Shown here: positions 23,116 to 35,092 of the stretch, piece by piece
Numbering within the stretch: the stretch's first letter is position 1
Layout: each line of letters opens with the position of its first letter
Assembly (NCBI GenBank): GCA_023053575.1
Contig: JAKZAP010000004.1
Span: 19,897,675 to 19,961,674 of the forward strand
Length of the DNA stretch: 64,000 nt
Direction: 5' to 3'
Origin: Branchinecta lynchi
Taxonomy: Eukaryota > Arthropoda > Branchiopoda > Anostraca > Branchinectidae
Notes under the pieces: generated by a model
The model's database searches: none
The model's input: only the letters and a program-made list of their open reading frames with translations
What the model was told of the DNA's origin: nothing
Made by a program: the position numbers and the translations under genes

Positions 23116-23466
23116 TCTGTATTTTGCGCAACTTTGGTTATGTTATTAATAAGGTTATTAATAATATTATTAATAACCATTCATCAATATCCTGCTGAAG
23201 CATCCTAGCTGACGTATCCGTTTTATGCATTATTTGAATATACTTGCATGTCAGTGAACAGATAACTTAGCAATAGACAACGCCGATTAATGAATGAATC
23301 AATGGCATAGCTAGACGCGTATTTCTGAAAAGCCGACTGGGCCATGTACGCAACCATAAACACAAAGACAAAAATAAAAACAAATTTCGGTGCACAAAAA
23401 ATTTTGTGGCAGTATTCACCACACCTGTACCTTATCAATTTAATCATTCGCCCCTTGAAATCCAAC

Positions 23467-24540
23467 TTTTTGGGATCCCAAAACGTAAGTGGAGGGATAG
23501 CTATGACATCGCAAAAGTTGTCCGCCCGTCCGTCTGTCCATCTGTAAGCACGATAATTCTCGAAGGGAATGAGATATTTTGATGGAACTTGGTGTGAGGA
23601 TTCGTTGGGTCGTCGGACCAGTCGAGTTCGTAGATGGGCTTTGTAGCCCTACATTTAGGGGTGGGGGAGGGGGGGGGGTTCAAATTATTGGGCGAACAAA
23701 ATATTCTGAAACAGATAATGTGATAGTCGATTATGGGGTAAGAAGACATTTTGAGCACGATGGCGAAACCATTTTGTCATTGATTAGATGTTCGATTTAG
23801 GGGTTAGGAAAACATGCTGGAGACGATGGTGAAAATCATTTCTGGACGGACTAGTAGTTCGCCCGGAATCCGGAAGAAACCGGAAAGTTTGTTAAAAATA
23901 AAAGTTTTATTTCGAGTTGATTAGATGTTCGATTTAGGACAAGAAGACATGCCGAACACTTGTGTGAACATTTTTTCTACCCGGACATGTAGTTCGGCCG
24001 GAATCCGGCCAAAACCGGAAAATTGTTAGAAGTTAAAGTTTTATTTCTAGTTGATTAGATAACCGATTTAGGGGTAAGAAGAGATGCTGAATCCGTGTGT
24101 GACAATCATATTTTTCCTGGACATATAGTTCGACCGGAATCCGGCTGGATTCGGAAAATTTGTTATAAGTTAAATTTTTATCTGAAGTTGATTAGAGATT
24201 TTCAGTATTGGGGAAAGAAGATACCCTGAGTCGTTTTTCAGCTTTCTTTTTTTGCCGGACAAGTAGTTCTGGAGTTCGGCCGAAACCGGGATATTGGCAG
24301 AAGTGGCAGGAAGTTTTCGTCAAAACAGATATGACTATAGGGGTAAACACACATGCTTAATCCATATCTGAACTTGGTTTTGTCAGATTATTAGCTATTT
24401 GGCCTTAATGTGTTTCTGAATTTGAATTGTAAAAATGTTCAAGGAGTCTGGCGATGACTGGATCTGGCTAAGACAAGACCCAGTTGTCTGGATTAGATAT
24501 AGAATTTTTGGGATCCCATCGAAACCTTTGGTCTTGTTTT
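23467..24540 (+). mobile_element. Family A copy 5, full length
   Basis: The 5' palindrome at 23468, GTCCGCCCGTCCGTCTGTCC, a run of ten G at the usual position in the 5' module, about six core units and a complete 3' stem module are present. Confidence 0.9.
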
Positions 24541-25320
24541 TCCTATAAAGTTGAGATGTTTCAGTAGAAACGCAAATTCTGCCCTTTACATAGGATGAGA
24601 GAAAGAATGCCAATCATTAAACAGAATCTGAATAATAGTTTACTTCTGTGTTAAAAGAATCAATAGCCGTATAGAACTTTGGACTATGATATAAAAGTAA
24701 AAAATCAGTACTTATATCTTCAGTAAAAATTGTTTATGGGTAAGACAAGAAAAGGTTATTACTACTGGGACGCAGAAGTTGAAAGATTAAGGCAATAAAA
24801 AGGTTTTGTCATTAGCGAGAGCTCTGAAGTTTTGTCCCGACGGAGTACGAAGAAAGAAGTAAACTAATTACATTTTAGGCTCGTCTAGGTAACGTTAAAG
24901 CACCCATGACGTCATTTTTGTTTTTCAGCTGAAATATATTCGATAAGGAATAAAGTTATTGGAGTTTGGAACAAGTTTAAAGACTTTTTTAACAGGAGCG
25001 ATCAGTGATCACTTTGAAAAATAAAATAAAAACTCATCTGTTGCCAGAATACTGATATTAAAATATGATACGTTCCCGTTTATGTTATCCGGGTAAATCC
25101 CCAACCCTTAATTATTAACTTCGTTTTATAAAAAATTCAGCGTTTCTTCAGCTTAGGCCACAACTTGGTGTTATTATTATTGTTTATTTATTTTTATCGT
25201 GTGGAGAGTTTGGTATGGCGTGTGAAGTATACGGAATGGAACTAGTCTTTATTCCGTGTGCGCATTTACAGAGGAACGACTCATTTATACTATATACAGA
25301 TAGTCAGTGTTTAAAATGGG
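24541..25320. other. No recognised gene
   Basis: AT-rich intronic DNA with a TTATTATTATTGTTTATTTA simple sequence near 25170. Confidence 0.4.
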
Positions 25321-25413
25321 GCCGAGCTAACGAACTCGTATCCCTGCCGTCCCCAGTGACCAAAATATGTTGTCACAAAGTATTTTCAAAATTAAAGAAC
25401 CTGAACCGGAATC
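25321..25413 (+). repeat. Family H copy
   Basis: About 90% identical by eye to 1527-1612. Preceded by a TTTATTTATTTTTAT stretch at 25184, which may mark a retroelement end. Confidence 0.65.
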
Positions 25414-25549
25414 TTTAGGAAGTCTGCAGTTCATAAGCTACTAATTCATAATATACATGTTGCGGATTGTTGAAAATATTCGGTCTAGAAAGAGATCCGT
25501 GACACTATAACCTACTTTACGCGACAAGCAGCTGTCCGAAAGATGGCCG

Positions 25550-26683
25550 TTTTTGGGACCACAAAACGTAATTGGAGGGATACCTGTTACATCTCAAAAG
25601 TTGTCCGTCTGTCCGTCCGTCCGGGCAGTCCGTCTGTCAGCACGATAATTCTCGAAGGGAAAGAGATATTTTGATGGAACTTCGTGTGAGGATGGGTCAA
25701 GAGTAAGGTCAAGTTCGTAGTTGGGTTCTGTAGCCCCCCATTTGGGGGTGGGGAGGGGGTTTTAAATTAAGGGGCAAGCAAAATATTTTTAAACAGCTAA
25801 TGTGATAGTTGATTATGGGGTAAGAAGACATGCTGAGCACGATGGTGAAAACCGTTTTTTTCGCCGGACAAGTAGTTAGCCCGGAATCCGGCCAAAACCG
25901 GACAGTTTGTTAATAGAAAACGTGTTATTTGAAGTTGATTAGATGTTTGATTTAGGGAAAGAAAGACATGGTGAACACGACTATGGAAACCATTTTCTCG
26001 CCCTACAAGCAGTTCGTCCGGAATCCGGACAAAACCGGAAAATTTGTTAAAAGCAGAAGTTTTGTTTGAATTTGATTAGATGTCCGATTTAGTGGTAGAA
26101 AGACATGCTGAACATGATTATTAAGACCATTTTCTCGCCGGACAAGTAGTTCGCCCGGAATCCGGCTAAATCCGGAAAATGTGTTAAACGCAAAAGTCAT
26201 ATTTGTAGTTGAATAGATTCCGATTCAGGGGTAAGAAGAGATGCTGAATCCATATATGACAATTGTTTTTTTCACCCCGGATGCGTAGTTCGCCCGGAAT
26301 CCGGCTGAAACAGGAAAATTGTCATGAATTAAAGCTTTATTTGAAGTCGATTAGATGTTCGATAGTTCGTTTTTAAGCTTTGTTATTTTGTCGGATAAGT
26401 AGCTCCCGAATTAGAAACCGGAAATTTTGCAGAAGTAAGCTAAGGCAGGACGTTTCGATCAGTTTCGTCAAAACGAATACGACTTATAGGGGTAAACACA
26501 CATGCTGAATCCATACATACATACAAATCTGAACTTGGTTTTCTCAGATGATTAGCTATTTGGCCTTAATCTGTTTCTGAATTTTTGTAGTAAAAATGCT
26601 TCAGGAGTCTAGAGAAGACAGGACCCAATTGTCTGGATGTGATATTAAATTTTTGGGATCAAATCGAAACCTTTGGTCTTGTT
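25550..26683 (+). mobile_element. Family A copy 6, full length
   Basis: The first palindrome is degraded (TTTTTGGGACCACAAAACG), the core has about six units and the 3' end CTTTGGTCTTGTTTT is intact. Its final GGGATCCC has become GGGATCAA. Confidence 0.88.
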
Positions 26684-27105
26684 TTCGTGGCTGAATATTT
26701 TGCTCGAGAAGTCAGTCTGTGACTAAAAATGTGCTTAAAATGGCGACTTGAGTAGTCAGGATTATTTGACACTTATTTCCTTTTCGTTGTATCCGAAACC
26801 TCATAACATGATCTTGCCAAAGCAGTCATATTGGTCTTTTGGTGTCATTTAATCCACGAATCCTGTTTTGATCGAATGTTCGATCCTGTCCAAACCCAAA
26901 TATTTTGCTTAACCTCGTGCATTGTGTAAATAGACTGGATTCCTAATAGAAAAGGAATTCTGTGAAAAAAGGTAATTCTTTGAAATCGATATAAGACTCC
27001 TAGTCAGCTTGGCTGAAAGGGAGGTCAGAAAAGAATGAATCGGCATAGCTACTGGCACAGATGCTTTAAATTTCCAAAAGTTATATTTAACAAGTGATAG
27101 CTTCC

Positions 27106-27405
27106 TTATTCCGTAGTCAGTTGGGACACGTGAGAGAAGACGGGTGCAATAGATGCTGATGACAGTTGAGCCTTGGTAGCATTCAGAACTTTGCCCGTCT
27201 TGATTTGAGTACTGGGATTTCTCGAGCCAGGGGAAGTTACTTCTGGGTTTGTGACTTCAGGGCCGATAGGGAATGCTAATATTGTAGCCGAGTGCAAGAC
27301 TAGAGTAAGTACGGATGCTAATTCTTGGGAGAGAGATTGCGTTATTGCAAATTCCGGAGCGAAGATTGCGAAAGACCTGTGAAATGGGATCAGGTTCGGG
27401 TTCAT
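27106..27405 (-). CDS. Unrecognised open frame or exon
   Basis: A 99-codon frame on the minus strand, rich in Ser, Thr, Ala and Pro, not made of any recognised repeat. A plausible acceptor (CATTTCACAG) stands just inside its start, before a codon run beginning RSFAIFAPEF. No donor or homologous family was identified, and it could be chance. Confidence 0.2.
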   Translation of the reverse strand: MNPNLIPFHRSFAIFAPEFAITQSLSQELASVLTLVLHSATILAFPIGPEVTNPEVTSPGSRNPSTQIKTGKVLNATKAQLSSASIAPVFSHVSQLTTE

Positions 27406-27641
27406 TTACTGATATAACTACTTCTTCAAAATACAAATTTAAACAAATCCGGTAGAACGCAGAGCTCGAGAAGACCGGACCTTAAAAGTCAACTAACTGC
27501 TTATTTAAGTACAGTTACAAATAATGAAGAAAGATGCAACGTATGCACGCCACCATACCACCAACATAAACAAGAGCTACGAGCTCATATATGGCACTTC
27601 GCACGAGTATTTGCACGAGAAAGTAGATGAGAACGTCAAAA

Positions 27642-29000
27642 AACAAGACCCAAGGTTTCGATGGGATCCCAAAAATTTAATATTTGATCCAGACAATCGG
27701 GCTTGTAGAGATCCAGTCTTCGCCAGACTCCTGGAGCACTTTACTAGTAAAATTCAGGAACAGATTAAGGGAAACTGTAATCATCTGAGAAGACAAAGTT
27801 CAAATATGGATCGAGGGGTTGCTCACTCCCAAAATGGTTGTACAGTGGTGCCCGGTGCCCAGTGGTGCCTAGCCAGTGCCAGCGGTGTCGGTGCCCAGGG
27901 AGGGTGTACACCCGATGAAATTTTTTTCTCAAAATAGTACTATGAAGTAGTACGAAAAAGAAGCATTCAGTACCAACGGTGCTACTACATGCTTCTACTT
28001 CAAGGCTACCGTGTTACTGCATACTACTATATGCTACTATTAGCAAGACTGGATGCTACTATGGCAAGACAGGATGCTACTGGATACTACTAATAAGATT
28101 GGACCAGTCTGAGGCACATTAAATGATAGTATTCTTTGCTATTACATAGTATTACATGCAACGTTTTCGTACTATTACCATACTACTACGCGGGCTACAA
28201 ATTTTTCATCGGGCAGTGGTGCCCAGCGAGTAAGCAACCCCTCGATATGGATTCAACGTGTGTGTTTACCCCTACATCCTGCGTCGGATCGACTTTGGCA
28301 AAAGTTCCTTCCTTGCTTCTGTTAAATTTCCGGTTTTGGCCGGATTCCGGGCGAATCACTTGTTTTCAAAAATTGAAGTTCAAAAACGGATTCAGCGTAT
28401 CTCCTTACCCCTCTGTCGAACCTCTAATCAGCTTCAGATGAAAACTGTGTATGAATTCTGCATGTCTTCTTACCCGTAAGTCTAAGGGTAAAAAATGATT
28501 ATCATATAAGAATAATCTAATCAACTTCCAATAAAACTTTTGCTTTCTACAAGTTTTCCGGTTTTGGCCGGATTCCAGGCGAACCACTTGTCTGGGAGAA
28601 AATGATTTTCACGTAATTGTTGAGCATCTAATCAACTTCAAACAAAGTTTTTACTTTTAACAAACTTTCCGGTTTTGGCCGGATACAGGCGAACTGCTTT
28701 TCCGGTGATTAAACGGTCTTCATAATCGTGTTCAGCATGTCTTCTTACCCCTTAATCGACTATCTCACTAGCTGTTTAAAAATGTTTTGTTTTCCCCTTA
28801 ATTTGAACCGCCACCCCTAAATGTAGGGTTACAGTGCCCATCTACGAACTCGACCTGCCCCTTGACCCAAAGAATCCTCTCACCAGGTTTCATCAAAATA
28901 TATCATTCCCTTCGAGAGCTATCGTGCTGACAGACGGACGGAGACGGACAACTTTTGCGATGTCATGGGTATCCCTCTACTTACGTTTTGGGATCCCTAA
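27642..29000 (-). mobile_element. Family A copy 7, split by a MITE
   Basis: Reverse-oriented. The 3' end is at 27642 and the 5' palindrome near 28985-29000. A 433-bp inverted-repeat element interrupts it at 27812-28244, flanked by 8-bp duplications of family A sequence. Confidence 0.9.
27812..28244. mobile_element. hAT-like MITE with 8-bp target duplication
   Basis: A 433-bp element with terminal inverted repeats CGAGGGGTTGCTCACT and (reverse complement of the right end) CGAGGGGTTGCTTACT. It is flanked by the direct repeat ATATGGAT at 27804-27811 and 28245-28252. The empty site is visible in other family A copies, for example near 53575. An 8-bp duplication is typical of hAT elements (also P and Merlin). 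The interior has GGTGCCCAGTGG-like repeats and TACTACTATGC-type simple sequence, with no transposase. Confidence 0.88.
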
Positions 29001-29890
29001 ACCCTTCGATCCGGCTGGGATCGGACCTAGAAATAGGATACCCTGTTTCACTCGAGTCTGAACGCTTCTGGCATTGCCTCGGGGGCAAATGCTTGCCTTT
29101 CTGAGTTTAGATGTCGTTTGATCCCTAGACGTGCCCCACTATTTCCGGTAACCCCCCTCCAGCTCCCCCTAACTAATCCTCTAACCAAGTTCCTCTCGAA
29201 TCTGAGCATTTACTGGAAATTCTCATACCCCCCACGGTGCTCCGATCCGGTCTGGACCCCAAAATATGTCATCTAGGGCATATGATCTCTCTACTTTCCA
29301 AGTTTCATCGAAATCGCTCCGCTCGTTTAATCCCTATGCGAGCCACGAAATTTCCGGTACTCCCTCTCCAACTCCCCACACTGTGGCCAAATATGACTCG
29401 GACACATAAAATTCGCACCTCTAACATCTCCTCTTCCCGTCCATCAAGTTTGACTCGAATTGGAGCATATTTGCACATTCCCGTTACCACCTACCGTGGC
29501 CGAAGCCTTTGCGGATGCCAAATAACAAATCTAGGCCGCATAAACTCTTTTCTGTCCAACTCGCATCCCATTCTGCCAATTCGTTTGGTTTTTGTGCATG
29601 TGACGAAGTTTCGAACCCCCTCCCCTCCAGCTGCACCAACCATGGCCACATGTGGTTTGGTTACATGTTTTGCACATCTAGGCCATCAGTTCTTATCACC
29701 CGTAAAGTTTTACTCTCATGGTTTGCAATCCACGAAGTCAGTAATTTCCAGATATCCCCTTCCCTGAACTTCACCGAAAATGGTCGGATCCAAGAACGGA
29801 AGTCTTCCTAGGGTATTGTGTCGGGCTCTTGAGTCTCTTTGGTTGGGTTGCTATCATGCCTGCCAAGTTCCATTGTCCTTAGCATATATT
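29001..29890 (-). mobile_element. Family E copy 5
   Basis: Reverse-oriented core and distal part. C-rich versions of the units and repeated AAGTTTCATCGAAAT-type motifs give long open frames that are not genes. Neither terminal hairpin is preserved. The left edge abuts family A copy 7. Confidence 0.75.
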
Positions 29891-29904
29891 TGACAATGCA
29901 AACG

Positions 29905-30003
29905 GATACGTGAGCCAGGTTTTTATTCGAGCATATTTCGGCCATTTTGGCAAGGGTCCTCTTCAGTCTCAAGCCACTCAAGCTGGAAAATGAACTTGAC
30001 AAG
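29905..30003 (-). repeat. Family D copy, inverted
   Basis: Contains CATATTTCGGCCATTTTGGC, AAGGGTCCTCTTCAG and CAAGCTGGAAAATGAACTTG. It separates family E copies 5 and 6. Confidence 0.7.
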
Positions 30004-30530
30004 TTCAGTCAAGGGAGTGGGGGTGGGGGTGGTAACGGAAATTTTGTGGCTCCCATTTGAGTCAAACGAGTGGAGGGACTTGAATGAAATTTGGAAAGTA
30101 GAGAGATCGTATACCCTAGCCTAGCTGATATGTTTTAGGGTCCTGACCGGATCCGAGCACGGTGGGAGGGGTGCCGGAATTTCTGGAAAAGTGCTCAGAT
30201 TCGAGTGCTAGGTGTTAAGAGAAGATGTTTTAGATGATCCATTTATGTGTCAGAACCAGATTCGGCCATGGTAGGGAAAGTTGGAGGGGGGTTACCGGAA
30301 ATAGTGTGGACACGTCTAGAGATCAAACTAGTGGATCTAAACTTGGAAGGTAGTCATTTGCCCTAGATGATCCGAGGTGAAACCGGAAATGCTCAGACTC
30401 TAGTGAAACTAGATATTCTATTTCTGTAGGTCCGATCCCAGGGGGGTTGAAGGGGGTATTTTGAGACGTTCTCATCCACTTTCTCGCGCCAGCTACTCGT
30501 AACAAGTTCCATATGAACTCTTAGCTCTTG
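30004..30530 (+). mobile_element. Family E copy 6, 3' part
   Basis: Two to three G-rich units, then the 3' module AACAAGTTCCATATGAAC...GCTCTTG at 30501-30530, directly abutting the 5' end of family A copy 8. It faces away from copy 5, with a family D repeat between them. Confidence 0.8.
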
Positions 30531-32586
30531 TTTGGGATCCCAAAACGTATATGGAGGGATACGTATGATATCGCAAAAGTTGTTCGTCCGTCCGTCCGTC
30601 TGTAAGCACGACAACCCTCGAAGGGAATGAGATATTTTGATAAAACTTGGTGTGGGAATTCTATGGATCAAGAGTAAGGTCGAGTTCGTAGATGGGCTTT
30701 GTAGCCCTATATTTAGGGCTGGGGGAGGGGGTTGAAACTAAGGGGCAAGCAACGAAATTTTAAACAGGTAATGGGACAGTCGACTTTGGGGTAAGAAGAC
30801 ATGCTGAACACGATGGTGAAAACCATTTTCTCGCCGGACAAGTAGTTCGCCCGGAATCCGGCCAAAACCGGAAAATTTGTTGAAAGTAAAAGTTTTATTC
30901 GAAGTTGATTGGATCTTCGATTTAAGAGTAAGAAGACATGCTGTACACGATGGTGAAAATCATTTTTTCGCCGGACCGGGACAAGTAGTTAGCCCGGAAT
31001 CCGGATAAAACCGGAAAGTCCGTTAAAAGTAAAAGTTTTATTTGAAGTTGATTAGATATTCGGTTTAGAGGTAGGAAGACATGCTGAACACGATGGTCAA
31101 CATCATTTTTCTCATCGGGCAAGTAGTTTGCCCGGAATCCGGCCAAAACCGGAAAATTGTTAAAAGTATTTGTAGTTGACTAGATATCCGATGTACGGGT
31201 AAGAAGAGATGCTGAATCCATGTATGACAATCATTTTTTACCCGGACATATAGTTCGTCCGGAATCCGGCCGGAACCGGAAAATTTGTTATAAGTTAAAT
31301 TTTAATCTGAAGTTGATCGGATGTTCGATATAGGGGAAAGAAGATACGCTGAGTTCGTTTTTTAGCTTTCTTTTTTTTTTTGGCTGACAGTTAGTTTGCC
31401 GAAACCGGGAAATTGGCAGAAGTAAGGCAGGAAGTTTTCGTTAAAACAGATATGACTTATATGGATGAATACAAACATGCTGAATCCATATCTGAAATTC
31501 TTTTTGGGATCCCAAAACGTAAGTGGAGGGATACCTATGACATCGCAAAAGTTGTCCGTCTGTCCGTCCGTCCGTCCGTCTGTAAGCACGATAACTCTCG
31601 AAGGGAATGAGATATTTTGATGAAACTTGTTGTGAGCATTCGTTGGGTCGTCGGACCAGTCAAGTTCGTAGATGGGCTTTCTAGCCCTACATTTAGTGGT
31701 GGGGGAGGGGTTTCAAGCTAAGGGGTAAATAAAATATTTTGAAACAGCTAATGTGATAGTCGATTATGGGGTAAGAAGACATGCTGAACACGATGGTGAA
31801 AACCCTTTTGTCATCGAACAAGTAGTTCGCCCGGAATCCTGCCAAAAACCGGAAAGGTTGTTAAAAGTAAAAGTTTTATTTTAAGTTGATTAGATGTTCG
31901 ATTTAGGGGTAGGAAGACATGCTGAAGGCGATGGTGAAAACCATTTTCTCGACGGACAAGTATTTCGCCCGGAATCCGGCCCAGACCGAAAAGTTTGTTA
32001 AAATTAAAAGTTTTAGTTGAAGTGGATTAGATGTTCGATTTAGGGCAACAAGACATGCTGAACACTTATGTGAAAACAATTTTCTATCCGGACATGTAGT
32101 TCGCCCGGAATCCGGCCAAAACCGGAAAATTGGTAGAAGTTAAAGTTTTATTTCTAGTTGATTAGATAACCGATTTAGGGGTAAGAAGAGATGCTGAATC
32201 CGTGTGTGACTCGACCGGAATCCGGCTGGTTTGGCCGAAATCGGGAAATTGGCAGTAGTGGCAGGAAGTTTTTCTCAGATGATTAGCTATGTGGCCTTAA
32301 TCTGTTTCTGAATTTTAATTGTAAAAATGTTAAAGGAGTCTGGCGATCACTGGATCTGGCTAAGACAAGACCCAGTTGTCTGGATCAGATATTGAATTTT
32401 TGGGATCCCATCGAAACCTTTGGTCTTGTTTCAGATGATTAGCTTTTTGGCCTTATTCTGTTTCTGAATTTTAATAGTAAACCTGTTCAAGGAGTCTGGC
32501 GAAGACTGGATGTGGCGAAGACAAGACCCAGTTGTCTGGATCAAATATTGAATTTTTGGGATCCCGTCGAAACCTTTGGTCTTGTT
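30531..32586 (+). mobile_element. Family A copy 8, outer copy, interrupted
   Basis: The 5' part is 30531-31500 and the 3' part 32431-32586. The gap holds family A copy 9. The flanks, TCTGAAATTC on the left and TCAGATGATTAGC on the right, are adjacent in uninterrupted copies. Its 5' end directly abuts the 3' end of family E copy 6. Confidence 0.88.
31501..32430 (+). mobile_element. Family A copy 9, inserted in copy 8
   Basis: A 930-bp copy nested in copy 8, so its ends are defined by the host copy: TTTTTGGGATCCCAAAACG on the left and CCTTTGGTCTTGTT on the right. No target duplication beyond T residues is visible. Confidence 0.9.
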
Positions 32587-33111
32587 CACAAATGTCAGAA
32601 GATGGCAGCAGTACATTAAAAACTTAGGGGTTAAAAATATTTTGTGTGTAGCATTGACCTAGCTATGAAACTAAATAAGAACGAAAATTCAGACTCGATA
32701 AACAAAGACGTGCCTCGGTTGTAAAGTCAGCACAAGATCAAGGATATGACCGAGTAACTCTTGGAGCAAAACCTAAAAAAATAGTTTTTGGTACATTCTG
32801 TATTAATGGCCCGATAGCTGCCTTCACACTGGATCGGAAGCCTTTCACAATGAGGTAAGCTTACGTATTTTACGGAAAATCGACGCTACGCGAGAATGGG
32901 ATTCATGTCACATTTTTCGTTTGTGTTAGCGCAATTCATCCCGCAGAAACCCAAACTCACATAAATGTTAACATAGATAAACACAAAATGTAGGAAATGA
33001 ATACTCCTGCAGCCCAAGCTGACTGGGAACGTGCGATGCAGATTCGTTTCACAGGCTGAAGAGAACACAGGCAAGAAGGGTTAAAATAGATATTACGTAG
33101 ATGGAACGTTA
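32587..33111. other. No recognised feature
   Basis: Spacer between family A copy 8 and the family F copy; frames are short and unsupported. Confidence 0.4.
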
Positions 33112-33260
33112 TTCTAGGGTCTTGTCCCGTGACAAATAAACCAGAGCTGGATTCTTGGCTGAATTTAGAAGTCTAGGATTCCATTTTCGGAGCCACGCCG
33201 ACAAACCGAGACCCACATTACGGGGCGTCGTGGCGAAAACAGAAGATTTAATTAATGTGG
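33112..33260 (+). repeat. Family F copy
   Basis: GTCCCGTGACAAATAAACCA, GACCCACATTACGGGGCG and GCGAAAACAGAAGATTTAAT align with the 590-720 copy. Confidence 0.55.
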
Positions 33261-33656
33261 AAGACGCCCTTGAGACAGAGATGGACAAATCCGATCTTGA
33301 AAGGGTTCGAATTCGAGTCCGAATGCAGGGCTAGGTACGAATCCAGATCCACCGAAAAATCAGAGTTGAAAAAAAATCCCGATCCCAAAGGTACTCATAT
33401 AACTTGATAGGTCACTGAGGGTGGTTGGTGGTGGACACCTAAAGTCGGATTGCCTAGCCCACTGTATAAACATTGGGAAAATGGAAACTGGAAGGATGTA
33501 GACTAGAAATTTATGCGGATTCGCAAGATTTATGGTTTGGATTCCGAGTCCGAATCCGAATCCAGCCTGACAAGCAGAAGATTAATCCTGGATTCGAACC
33601 GAATTCGGATTTGGATTCGCCCATATCTGCCTTAAGATGGAAAACTTTTATAAGTA

Positions 33657-33989
33657 CACTGACAGAAGTTTCATAACAGATAAAACAAGGATGTGCGGTT
33701 TCAACAGACAACACTTCGGGTGTGATGCATTAAATGTTATCCATATCAACCATTGCCAAAGAGCTGAAAAATACCGAAAACGCATCTGCTGGCTTTTGCT
33801 GACCTTTTTGTTTGTCTTCGTGAGATCAGAAAATTCAGCAGATGTTTTTCGGCCGCTTTTCGGCTCTTCCTGGCAATGCGTGTCATGTATTACATTTAAC
33901 GCATTCAAAATCACAACAGACTACATCCCAAGTGTTGTCTGTTGAAACCGCGCATCCTTGTGTTATATGTTATGAAACTTTTGACAGTG
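33657..33989. mobile_element. Tc1/mariner-like foldback element, TA site
   Basis: A 333-bp element made of two long inverted arms. Each arm includes AGTTTCATAACA, ACAAGGATG.GCGGTTTCAA and CAGACAACACTT. The ends are CACTGACAGAAG and CACTGTCAAAAG, with TA on both sides (33655-33656, 33990-33991), as for Tc1/mariner insertions. No transposase is present, so it is non-autonomous. Confidence 0.72.
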
Positions 33990-34013
33990 TAGTGGACTTA
34001 AGGAAAATAATGC

Positions 34014-34060
34014 TCTTCCGCTGGGATTTGAACCCAGGATCCTCCGTGTTCAGTATTTAT
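34014..34060 (-). pseudogene. tRNA 3'-half-like fragment
   Basis: On the minus strand CCTGGGTTCAAATCCCAG forms a T stem and loop, followed by CGGAAGAGC, as in the 3' half of a tRNA. A short family D-like piece (GAAATATCGCTGA) follows on the + strand at 34068, so it may be part of a SINE. Confidence 0.45.
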
Positions 34061-34424
34061 AAGGGTTGAAATATCGCTGAAGAATATTCTAGCTGACTTT
34101 CGTTTTGAGCCATTTTCTATATTCATGCAATGTATCTTAAGCATTATCAATTAATTTCTTTAATAACCATATAAGTTAATATTGGAACTAGACTATTTCA
34201 CTTTCCTGCGGATGGAACTCAGCAGCCCTCGCGGTGTGGAAAGACCGCCGCAGCCTATACGCCAATGAGAGCAGTTGCAAGGCTCTTGCGCTCTCAGTTA
34301 GGAATCCCCTTAAAGGACATGTCTTACCTATAATACTAACGCAACATATTTCCATCCATATATACTCCATATATTTCTAAACCGGGAGACCCCAATTTCG
34401 TACGGTACATTCAACCCCTCTAAC

Positions 34425-34690
34425 AGAATCCATGCTGATTTTCTCACTTGCTGTGTTTTGCTACCTTTTAGGCGTTTTGCGCTCTCGACGGTTGTCTGCG
34501 ATAAGTTTTTCCATCAGAAAGACCGGTTACGTAAATTGTTTCCCTGTTTTCGCTATAAGTCAACGGGTCTCGAAAAGGCTTAAAACAACCAAAACCGTGG
34601 GTTATTGTTGCAAGCTCAGCCTAATTTAAAAGTATTCAAGTACATTAAAATACTGTAAGTTAAATAGGAAATAGTGCGTGGGGTCCTTTA
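34425..34690 (+). repeat. Family G copy
   Basis: CAACGGGTCTCGAAAAGGCT, CAAAACCGTGGGTTATTG and AAGTATTCAAGTACATTAAA, ending GTGGGGTCCTTTAA. Confidence 0.7.
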
Positions 34691-35092
34691 ATAGTAAAGT
34701 CGAATTTATCGGAGATAACGCTTTGTTACTTCAAATTTACCCTGGTTGTTCGTACCTTGTTTTTGGCTTTTGCAATTAACCATGGAGAAACCTCCAGTTT
34801 CTTCTGGTTGAAAGCTTGAACGGACTAGTCAAGCTTGTCTGTTTTCGAACCAACCGTCTATCTAGGGACCTTATACATTCCACAAGCGCTCTGTTTGCCA
34901 TAGAATTCCTCAACTCAATAAGTGTTGAAGCGAGACAGAGGAAGTTACATTTTCCCTTCGAATTCCTGGGAAGAAGCTCTATAGAGCTAATGCACATGCC
35001 ATCGTATTGTAGCTGCTCCGTTCCAATTAGCCAGGCAGACAATGTTACATAAAAATAACAAAAATGGCTGCATTTGTAGAGGGTGGGACTAG

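Noticed and set aside
29237..29767. 176-codon + strand frame
   Set aside because: Reverse translation of family E copy 5 units; its peptide has no domain and the frame follows the repeat.
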